Source: Candidatus Colwelliibacteriota bacterium
GTDB taxonomy: Bacteria > Patescibacteriota > Minisyncoccia > UBA6257 > Colwellbacteraceae
Reading direction: 5' to 3'
DNA: 5,064 nt
Assembly (NCBI GenBank): GCA_014874305.1
Contig: JACWAO010000066.1
Coordinates: forward strand, 1-5,064
A model generated the notes under the pieces. The model had not been told where the DNA came from. It saw nothing but the letters and a program-made list of their open reading frames with translations, and ran no database searches. A program made the position numbers and the translations under genes. Of the stretch, positions 1-5,064 are shown one piece after another (the first letter of the stretch is position 1; each line of letters starts with the position of its first letter).

Positions 1-155
<155 letters not shown>

Positions 156-159
<4 letters not shown>

Positions 160-176
160 AGTTAAGATTATATATA
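156..176. repeat. Imperfect direct repeat, copy 1
   Basis: Reads GCATAGTTAAGATT followed by ATATATA. It matches copy 2 (318-337) except for one extra A and one A/G difference. The two copies are 162 bp apart and bracket the hairpin region. On the minus strand this copy contains the perfect -10 hexamer TATAAT and the ATG of the competing minus-strand frame. Confidence 0.7.
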
Positions 177-195
177 CAAATACGGGGTAGGTAAA
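167..195 (-). promoter_or_regulatory. Possible sigma-70-type promoter reading leftward
   Basis: On the minus strand there is TTTACC at 195-190 (4 of 6 to the -35 consensus), a 17-bp spacer, and a perfect TATAAT at 172-167. Initiation would fall near 161-159, on the ATG of the competing minus-strand frame. The -10 lies in an AT-rich repeat and could arise by chance, and the -35 overlaps the base of the large hairpin. It matters only if the minus-strand reading of 1-159 is right. Confidence 0.3.
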
Positions 196-266
196 CTTTC
201 GTGTTGGTTTTTCTTTCGGCCGCTTGAGGCTGGAAAGGATGATCGACACGAGTGTTTACTTAACCT
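184..266 (+). ncRNA. Long imperfect hairpin, candidate structured RNA or structured 3' UTR
   Basis: Hand pairing 184-221 against 228-266 gives 27 Watson-Crick and 7 G-U pairs around a six-base loop (222-227). The only interruptions are 183/267 at the base, 187/263 (G/A), 197/253 (T/T), 210/240 (T/T) and 218 opposite 231-232. The best-paired core is 191-217 with 233-259. All seven wobble positions are G-U on the plus strand. On the minus strand they would be A-C mismatches, so the structure favours a plus-strand RNA. No U-run follows the 3' arm, so it is not a standard intrinsic terminator. I recognise no known RNA family. It lies between the possible plus-strand gene end at 135 and the convergent tatD stop at 343. 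Folding software was not run. Confidence 0.5.
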
Positions 267-331
267 AACTCTTGTGGATTACTAAACACTTACGCCCGAT
301 CGGACGAGGTGTTTAGCGCATAGTTAGATTG
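261..331 (+). other. Second nested imperfect hairpin beside tatD
   Basis: The core is CTAAACAC (282-289) with GTGTTTAG (309-316), extended by T290-G308 and T291-A307. It is capped by 293-294/305-306 and 296-297/302-303 around the 8-bp palindrome CCGATCGG (296-303). Below it, 273-276 pairs with 317-320 after a five-base bulge (277-281), and 261-270 pairs with 322-331 with one C/A mismatch. On the plus strand the deviations are three G-U and one C-A. It begins 12 bases beyond the tatD stop but lacks a T-run on either strand, so it is a poor Rho-independent terminator. Its base overlaps 260-266, which the neighbouring hairpin also uses, so the two full forms compete. Confidence 0.45.
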
Positions 332-337
332 TATATA
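318..337. repeat. Imperfect direct repeat, copy 2
   Basis: Reads GCATAGTTAGATTGTATATA and ends six bases from the tatD stop codon. It matches copy 1 (156-176) with one deletion and one substitution. Sequences outside the repeats are not similar for more than a few bases, so this is not a simple tandem duplication of the whole segment. Confidence 0.7.
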
Positions 338-342
338 ATTTC

Positions 343-1179
343 CTACAGGCCGAAAATGCGCACGGCATTCTCTACGGTTAATCTACTTACCTCCTCTTCC
401 AACAAATTCCTTATCTCGGCAATTCTTTTCGCCGCTTCTTTTACATAAACCGGTTCGTTGCGCTTTCCGCGATACGCGACTGGAGAAACATAGGGGGCGT
501 CCGTTTCAAGAAGAATCCTATCTATTGGAAGACTGCTGACAACCTCGTCATAATCGCGGGTTATCGTTACCACTCCGCCGAAGGAAAAATAAAATCCCAT
601 TGCCAGCAGTTTTTCCGCTTCTTCTTTCGTTCCAGTGAAAAAATGGGCGATTCCTGTTTTTTCGGAACGGAGATATTTTTTATTTTCCTCGAGTATCGCG
701 ATTAAATCTCCGAAGGCGTCCCGGCAGTGTATCATTAAGGGCTTATTAACCTCCGCGGCAAGCTGAATCTGTTTTATAAATTCTTCTTTTTGTCTTTGCT
801 TGGCTTCGTCTTCGTTCTCCGGCAGGTGAAAGTAATCCAACCCGCACTCTCCTATCGCCACCACCTTTTTATGCTCGGCAAGTTTCTTATACTCCTCGGT
901 TACGCTTTCGCTCCGGCTTTTAAATCCCTTTCCTCCCCCGAGTTCCTTCTCGTCATGGAAAGACTCGTGAGTGTGTATGGGATGAAGTCCGACAGCCGCG
1001 TAAAATCCCTCATGCTCCTCGGCAAGTTTAACTGCGGACAACGATGTGTCCATCTGGGTTCCCACGTTAACAACCCAGACTCCGGCGTCGATTGTTCTTC
1101 TAACGACCTCCTCGCGATCCTTGTCGTAAGCGCTGAATTGCAGGTGGGTATGCGCGTCAAACAGTTCCGGCTTACTCAT
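343..1179 (-). CDS. tatD: TatD-family metal-dependent hydrolase (putative deoxyribonuclease)
   Basis: This 278-residue protein belongs to the TatD branch of the amidohydrolase superfamily, cytoplasmic TIM-barrel enzymes that bind two divalent metals. Characterised members are 3'-5' exonucleases or DNases. All the expected metal ligands are present: H10 and H12 in DAHTHLQ, E111 in GECGLDYF, H151 in MIHCRDA, H179 in IAHFFTG and D227 in LLETDAPYVSP, followed by the family's YRGKRNEP segment (236-243). It is slightly longer than the usual 255-265 residues. The extra length sits in a Gly/Lys/Glu/Ser-rich loop at about 72-97, after GLHP. The ATG lies inside the last codons of metG (ATGAGTAA, 8-bp overlap) with no Shine-Dalgarno, so translation is probably coupled to metG. 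The family call is secure; the exact substrate is unknown, and YcfH/TatD paralogues cannot be separated here. Confidence 0.93.
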   Translation of the reverse strand: MSKPELFDAHTHLQFSAYDKDREEVVRRTIDAGVWVVNVGTQMDTSLSAVKLAEEHEGFYAAVGLHPIHTHESFHDEKELGGGKGFKSRSESVTEEYKKLAEHKKVVAIGECGLDYFHLPENEDEAKQRQKEEFIKQIQLAAEVNKPLMIHCRDAFGDLIAILEENKKYLRSEKTGIAHFFTGTKEEAEKLLAMGFYFSFGGVVTITRDYDEVVSSLPIDRILLETDAPYVSPVAYRGKRNEPVYVKEAAKRIAEIRNLLEEEVSRLTVENAVRIFGL

Positions 1180-2644
1180 TGATTTTCGGAAAAATAGGAG
1201 AAAGTTTTTTGACTCTTATGACTCCGCTCTCGCTATGTTTTATCGCCGCTTTAACTTTTAGAGCGGCCCGCGGGATAATTAAAGCCGCCAGCTCCGATGT
1301 TTTTTCCAAAAGCGCGATGAGATTAAGGATTATCTTTAAGAAACGCGGGTCGTCCTCCTTAAGCTCCCAGGGCCTGGAACTATTAAGATAAACATCGCCT
1401 TCTTTAACGAGATCCCAGATACACCGAGTCGCCTCGTGAAGCTTAAACCGCTCCGCGTAATAGGCGATATTCTTTTCGGTCTCGACTATCTTCTGAGTCA
1501 GAACCTGGTCGAGTTCGAACTCTTTAATACTTATCTTGTCCAACCTCGCGGCCAGGGTCGTGACTCTCGAGGCGAAGTTGCCGAACCCGTTCGCCAAGTC
1601 GCCATTATACCTGTCCTCAAGTTTCCCGTATCCGAAATCGCCGTCCTCATCCGAAGGAATTTCCCTTAAGAAATAATAACGCACCGCGTCCGATCCGTAC
1701 TTTTCCGCCAGCTCGTAGGGGTCGACGACGTTGCCCAAGGACTTTGACATTTTTTCTCCTTCCACGTTTATAAAGCCGTGGACAAAAATCTTTTTCGGCA
1801 GGTGAAGACCAGCCGACAAAAGCATTGCCGGCCAGATAAGCGCGTGGAAACGGATTATGTCTTTCCCGACAAGATGAACGTCGGCCGGCCACCATTTCCT
1901 GAACTCGATCTCGTCTTGTCCGTAACCTATGGCCGAGATGTAGTTGGATAAGGCGTCGCACCAGACGTACATCGTCTGCGTGGAGTCTCCGGGAACCGGA
2001 ATCCCCCAGCCCACTTTATCTTTCGGCCGCGAAAAACTTACATCCTCGAGTCCGCTTTTTATAAGCGCCAGCATCTCGTTCCGCCGGCTTTCCGGATAAA
2101 TTTGAAGCTCGCCGGATTTTAAGAGCGCCTGGAGTTCCGAGGAGTATCTCGAGAGGCGGAAAAACCAGTTTCTCTCCTCAACCTCCTCCGGCGCTCGCTT
2201 GTGTATCGGGCAAAGGCCGTCCACCAGGTCCTTTTCTTTTATAAACGCCTCGCAACCGGCGCAGTACATCCCCTTGTAATTATGCGGATACAAGTCGCCT
2301 TTCGCCTCAAGTTTTTTCCAGAGAGCTATCGCTCCAGGGATGTGCCTTTTTTTATCGGATGTCCGGATAAAATCGTCGAAGGACAGGTCTAAAACCTTTT
2401 TTAATCCCTTAAACTTCCTGGAAAGAGAGTCGACGAAAGCCTGGGGGGTTTTGTTTTGAGAGGCGGCCGAGCGCGCTATTTTGAGTCCGTGCTCGTCGGT
2501 TCCGGTAAGGAATAAAACGTTCTGTCCCCCGCTTCTCTGTAGCCGCGCCAAAAAATCCGCTTGAATCAGCTCTAAAGCATAGCCGATGTGCGGAGCGGCG
2601 TTGGTATAAGCGATGGATGTCGTAATATAAAACTTATTCCTCAT
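1172..2644 (-). CDS. metG: Methionyl-tRNA synthetase
   Basis: This class I aminoacyl-tRNA synthetase charges tRNA-Met and initiator tRNA with methionine in the cytoplasm. It has 490 residues. The Rossmann catalytic domain carries the HIGH-type signature HIGY (19-22) and GTDEHG (48-53). The connective-peptide zinc knuckle uses C128, C131, C145 and H148, the Cys3His arrangement I recall from the Thermus thermophilus enzyme. Then come YVWCDALSNY (226-235), VGKDIIRFHALIWP (259-272) and KMSKS (298-302). The helical anticodon-binding domain runs from about 350 to 480 and includes the NSSRPW segment with W426, the position of the anticodon-stacking Trp. The protein ends just after the typical LSPIFPKI, so the C-terminal Trbp111-like dimerisation/tRNA-binding domain of many bacterial MetRSs is absent. 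The start MRNKFYITTSIAY fits the family. Only a GGA six bases before the ATG resembles a ribosome-binding site. Confidence 0.97.
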   Translation of the reverse strand: MRNKFYITTSIAYTNAAPHIGYALELIQADFLARLQRSGGQNVLFLTGTDEHGLKIARSAASQNKTPQAFVDSLSRKFKGLKKVLDLSFDDFIRTSDKKRHIPGAIALWKKLEAKGDLYPHNYKGMYCAGCEAFIKEKDLVDGLCPIHKRAPEEVEERNWFFRLSRYSSELQALLKSGELQIYPESRRNEMLALIKSGLEDVSFSRPKDKVGWGIPVPGDSTQTMYVWCDALSNYISAIGYGQDEIEFRKWWPADVHLVGKDIIRFHALIWPAMLLSAGLHLPKKIFVHGFINVEGEKMSKSLGNVVDPYELAEKYGSDAVRYYFLREIPSDEDGDFGYGKLEDRYNGDLANGFGNFASRVTTLAARLDKISIKEFELDQVLTQKIVETEKNIAYYAERFKLHEATRCIWDLVKEGDVYLNSSRPWELKEDDPRFLKIILNLIALLEKTSELAALIIPRAALKVKAAIKHSESGVIRVKKLSPIFPKINE

Positions 2645-2670
2645 TGTCAGTCCGGTTGATTATCCTAAAA

Positions 2671-2698
2671 CGAAAACCTTACAGATCCCCGCTAAGGC
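2671..2698 (-). terminator. Weak terminator- or attenuator-like hairpin between the AI-2E-family gene and metG
   Basis: On the minus strand CCTTA (2697-2693) pairs with TAAGG (2681-2677) around an 11-base loop, followed by the T-rich TTTTCGTTTT. The stem is only five or six pairs and the T tract is interrupted, so at most it would reduce readthrough into metG. This 61-bp gap is the largest between the four genes and is the only place inside the cluster where such a signal could sit. Confidence 0.25.
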
Positions 2699-2705
2699 AA
2701 ATCTT

Positions 2706-3740
2706 CTACAACATCAATCTGGATGACTGATGACTTATCTTCTGTCTGGCTCCGGCTTCTATCACCTCACCGAAGAAAGCGGCAAGAGGAACGGCGAGGA
2801 CCAGCCCGACATATCCCAGTATCTCGAATCCGGCAAGAAGAGATAGTAAAACTATTGCCGGATGAATTTCTATCGCCTTCTTCATAATGACCGGAACGAG
2901 AATATTGCTTTCAACCTGCGATACGGCCAGGAAGTAGATAAGCGTGTAAACTCCCAAAGGCAGAGAGGTGGTAAGAGCGGCTACCACGGCCAGTGAGCCG
3001 GAGAAGATAGGCCCGACTATGGGGACGAGCTCTAGCACTCCGGCCACGACGCCGAGCAAGAGGCTGTAATGAACTCCCATAAAATACAAACCCAGGAAAA
3101 CCATCAGCCCCACTATGAGGCAGAGCAGAATCTGCGCTTCGGCCCAACGGCTTATTTTCCTCTTGCTCCGATGATAAAGAGCGAGGGCCTTGGTTTCGAC
3201 ATCAACCGGCAGGATCGAGAGTAAAAACTTTTCCGCCCCTCCTTTTGAAGTCGTAAGATAAAAAGAGAGGATAATGACCGAAACGGCATAGGCGGCTCCG
3301 CCCAGGAATTTTCCAAGAAGCTGGAAGAAGGAGACGTTACCCGAGAGAAGCATGTTGACAAGGTTCTCCAGGCTCGGGGAGGAGATGTTGGGAACGCTAA
3401 CGTTTACATTAACGTACTTAAGGAACTGTCCGGCTATGCTGGAGAAATGATTGAGAAAGTTACTGAACTCGAAAATAGCGAGCGGGGCTACATTATATAT
3501 AAGGAAGAAGAGGGACACGAAGAGGGCTAAAAACACCATTATCGTCGACAGTATTCTTGGAATCTTCCACTTCTCCAGTCTGGTTACGAAGCCGTCCATC
3601 GCCGCCGCTATTATGAGCGCGACTATAAAAGCTATAACAGCTTCTTTCGCCAAATAAATGAAAAGAACTAACGCCAAAACAGCTAAGACCTTCCATATAC
3701 TGCCCCAGCTTATGTCGATCGTCAGCTTTTCCTTTTCCAT
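2706..3740 (-). CDS. AI-2E family (PerM/YdiK-like) integral membrane protein, putative transporter
   Basis: This 344-residue multi-pass membrane protein has the layout of the AI-2E/UPF0118 family. Hydrophobic segments lie at about 14-30, 33-50, 62-85, 146-164, 200-220, 226-250, 255-272 and 295-325. A soluble stretch of about 60 residues (87-145) sits between the third and fourth, as is usual for the family. The hallmarks are ELVPIVGPIFSG (237-248) and QVESNILVPVIMKK (275-288), followed by the Gly-rich final segment ending in AVPLAAFFGE. Members have been linked to autoinducer-2 export or to Na+/H+ antiport, but the substrate cannot be read from sequence and the family name should not be taken as function. 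The gene starts 10 bp after the M16 peptidase stop without a Shine-Dalgarno, suggesting cotranscription and perhaps coupled translation. Confidence 0.9.
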   Translation of the reverse strand: MEKEKLTIDISWGSIWKVLAVLALVLFIYLAKEAVIAFIVALIIAAAMDGFVTRLEKWKIPRILSTIMVFLALFVSLFFLIYNVAPLAIFEFSNFLNHFSSIAGQFLKYVNVNVSVPNISSPSLENLVNMLLSGNVSFFQLLGKFLGGAAYAVSVIILSFYLTTSKGGAEKFLLSILPVDVETKALALYHRSKRKISRWAEAQILLCLIVGLMVFLGLYFMGVHYSLLLGVVAGVLELVPIVGPIFSGSLAVVAALTTSLPLGVYTLIYFLAVSQVESNILVPVIMKKAIEIHPAIVLLSLLAGFEILGYVGLVLAVPLAAFFGEVIEAGARQKISHQSSRLML

Positions 3741-3750
3741 TAACTATATC

Positions 3751-5022
3751 TTATTCCAAAGTAAGAGTATTTTGCAATTTTTCCCTATCCTCGAAAGGCG
3801 TGATAGACGCCATGTTGAGCCGGTCGTTCCGGAAAAGCTCCTTAGCCAGGCTTGAGATTTCCGGGGCCGAGACGCTTCTTATCCTTTTTATAGTTTCTTC
3901 CGCCGTCAAAATCTGCCCGTTTACTACTTCCATTCCCCCGTAGAAGTTCGCCAGCTGGTCCGAGGTTTCTATATCCATAAGCATATTGCCTACGAAGTGC
4001 TCTTTGGACATTTCAAGCTCTTTTTCTCCAACCGGAGAGTTAGTTAATTCCCTTACAACGCCCAGAATGGCCTCCGTTACCTGCAGTATCCGCCCGTTAT
4101 CTATTCCAGCCGATATGCCGAGATAGCCGTGGTCGAAATAAAGATCGCTCCCAGAGCGAACGTAGTAGGCCGCGCCCAGTTCCTCGCGCACTTTCTGGAA
4201 AAGCCTGGAGCTCATGCTCCCCCCAAGGATGTCTGACAGTATCTGAAGAGCAAACCTTCGGTTGTCGAAAGCGTCGAAAGCCCGTACGCCGATAACAAGA
4301 TGCGTCTGGTCGGATTTCTTGTTTTTAAGTAAAATCCGCGGCGCGGACTGTTCCTCCAGAATTTTGACGCGCGCTGATCCCCTGCCTGCGTTGGTCCCAA
4401 CAAACGCCTGCTCAACTTTTTTAATCGCATCCTCCTCGTTAATATCTCCCGCTACGACAACCACCGTTGATCCGGACAGGTACCGATCCTTGTGGTACTT
4501 GAGAAAATCCTCGCGCGAAAGCTGTTTTATTATCTCCTTCTCGCCAGCGACGTTCCATCCGGCCGGCTGGTCCCCGTAAAGGAGGGAGGTAAACAAATCC
4601 CCGACGTTGCGCATGGGGAGATCTTCGTACATATTTATCTCCTCGATGATTACCCCGCGCTCCTTGTCTATCTCTTTTTGATCGAAAGTAGAGTGGAGAT
4701 ATATGTCGGAAACCACGTCTAAAATCTTATCGAAGTTTTCGTTCGCGGCTTTCGCGTAGTATCCGGTACAGTCCACGCTTGTAAAGGCGTTATACGCCGC
4801 GCCTAGGCCGTCGAGCTCGGAAGCGATATCGATGCTTCTCGGTCTTTTCTCCGTACCCTTGAAGACCATGTGTTCCAAAAAATGCGAAAGGCCGTTTATG
4901 TTTTTAGTTTCAAAAGCCGAGCCGGCCTCCACGAGTACCAACACTGTGGTTGTGGGACTGCCCGGCTTAGGAACGGTTACAACCCTGAGATTATTATTTA
5001 AAGTAGTCTTCTTGTACTCCAT
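3751..5022 (-). CDS. M16 (pitrilysin/insulinase-type) zinc peptidase
   Basis: This 423-residue single-module M16 metallopeptidase resembles bacterial MPP-like/YmxG enzymes, which work as dimers enclosing a chamber and cleave short unfolded peptides. The N-terminal domain has the inverted zinc motif HFLEH (H47, E50, H51) and the distal ligand in VIIEEINMYED (E127/E128), at the expected spacing of about 76 residues, so it appears catalytically intact. The C-terminal M16 domain follows from about 165, with GGSMSSRLFQKVREELGAAYYV (residues 267-288), which holds the conserved Arg and Tyr of the family. There is no signal peptide or membrane segment, so a cytoplasmic location is inferred. About 420 residues is normal for the one-module type. 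It is the first gene of the four-gene minus-strand cluster. The start MEYKKTTLNNNLRVV fits the family, and no Shine-Dalgarno precedes it. Confidence 0.95.
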   Translation of the reverse strand: MEYKKTTLNNNLRVVTVPKPGSPTTTVLVLVEAGSAFETKNINGLSHFLEHMVFKGTEKRPRSIDIASELDGLGAAYNAFTSVDCTGYYAKAANENFDKILDVVSDIYLHSTFDQKEIDKERGVIIEEINMYEDLPMRNVGDLFTSLLYGDQPAGWNVAGEKEIIKQLSREDFLKYHKDRYLSGSTVVVVAGDINEEDAIKKVEQAFVGTNAGRGSARVKILEEQSAPRILLKNKKSDQTHLVIGVRAFDAFDNRRFALQILSDILGGSMSSRLFQKVREELGAAYYVRSGSDLYFDHGYLGISAGIDNGRILQVTEAILGVVRELTNSPVGEKELEMSKEHFVGNMLMDIETSDQLANFYGGMEVVNGQILTAEETIKRIRSVSAPEISSLAKELFRNDRLNMASITPFEDREKLQNTLTLE

Positions 5023-5037
5023 ACGGAAGCAAAATAA

Positions 5038-5046
5038 ATGATATCA
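5038..5046 (-). promoter_or_regulatory. Possible extended -10 promoter for the four-gene cluster
   Basis: On the minus strand TGATATCAT reads as TG-n-TATCAT, an extended -10 with 5 of 6 matches. It would start transcription about 8-10 bases before the ATG at 5022, giving a very short leader, consistent with the lack of a ribosome-binding site. Any -35 box would fall at or beyond the right edge. The site overlaps the palindrome TGATATCA (5039-5046). Confidence 0.33.
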
Positions 5047-5064
5047 CGTTAAAAAGCAAATGAA

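Noticed and set aside
282..316. Intrinsic terminator for tatD
   Set aside because: The stem is good but neither strand has a run of T after it, so it is listed as a structural hairpin rather than a terminator.
790..1182. 130-codon plus-strand ORF opposite tatD
   Set aside because: Lies entirely antisense to a gene with all TatD catalytic residues; its translation shows no family signature.
1647..1961. 104-codon minus-strand ORF inside metG in another frame
   Set aside because: Arg-rich out-of-frame reading; metG in this interval carries its conserved motifs, including KMSKS.
2645..2705. Internal promoter before metG (GATAAT at 2664-2659)
   Set aside because: The hexamer is 5 of 6 but no -35-like sequence lies 16-18 bp upstream.
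4262..4722. Overlapping plus-strand ORFs opposite the M16 peptidase
   Set aside because: Antisense shadows of a clearly coding frame; Ser/Arg/Pro-rich translation without domain features.

Overview
The window looks like a piece of a small-genome bacterial chromosome, most plausibly from the Candidate Phyla Radiation (Patescibacteria/Parcubacteria-like). That assignment is an inference from the compact genes, a short MetRS ending right after its anticodon-binding domain, the lack of Shine-Dalgarno sequences before all four main genes, and divergent versions of housekeeping proteins. No gene here proves it. TGA is not used as a sense codon in the four large genes, so the code appears to be standard bacterial code 11.

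Positions 343-5022 hold four tightly packed genes, all on the minus strand. In transcription order they are an M16 zinc peptidase (5022-3751), an AI-2E/PerM-family membrane protein (3740-2706), methionyl-tRNA synthetase metG (2644-1172) and a TatD-family metal-dependent hydrolase (1179-343). Gaps are 10 bp, 61 bp and an 8-bp overlap, so the four probably form one operon. A possible extended -10 promoter lies just before the first gene. A weak internal terminator-like hairpin lies between the membrane protein and metG. metG next to tatD is a conserved bacterial neighbourhood. The two upstream genes concern protein turnover and the membrane, and have no obvious mechanistic link to metG/tatD.

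Positions 1-342 are the unusual part. Positions 1-135 contain a (GA)15 tract followed by a G8-C-G4 run. An open frame on the plus strand (the 3' end of a gene entering from the left) and a perfectly antisense open frame on the minus strand both span it. The minus frame reads FTLIEL, the type IV prepilin signature, at the very edge of the window. Only one of the two is likely to be real, and the window does not settle which. Between there and tatD, positions 184-331 hold two large imperfect hairpins with alternating copies of a shared arm motif, bracketed by near-identical 20-21 bp direct repeats. In the larger hairpin every wobble-type deviation is G-U when read on the plus strand and none is A-C. 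This suggests a structured RNA transcribed from the plus strand, or a structured 3' UTR of the left-hand gene. It is the best candidate for something undescribed in this window.
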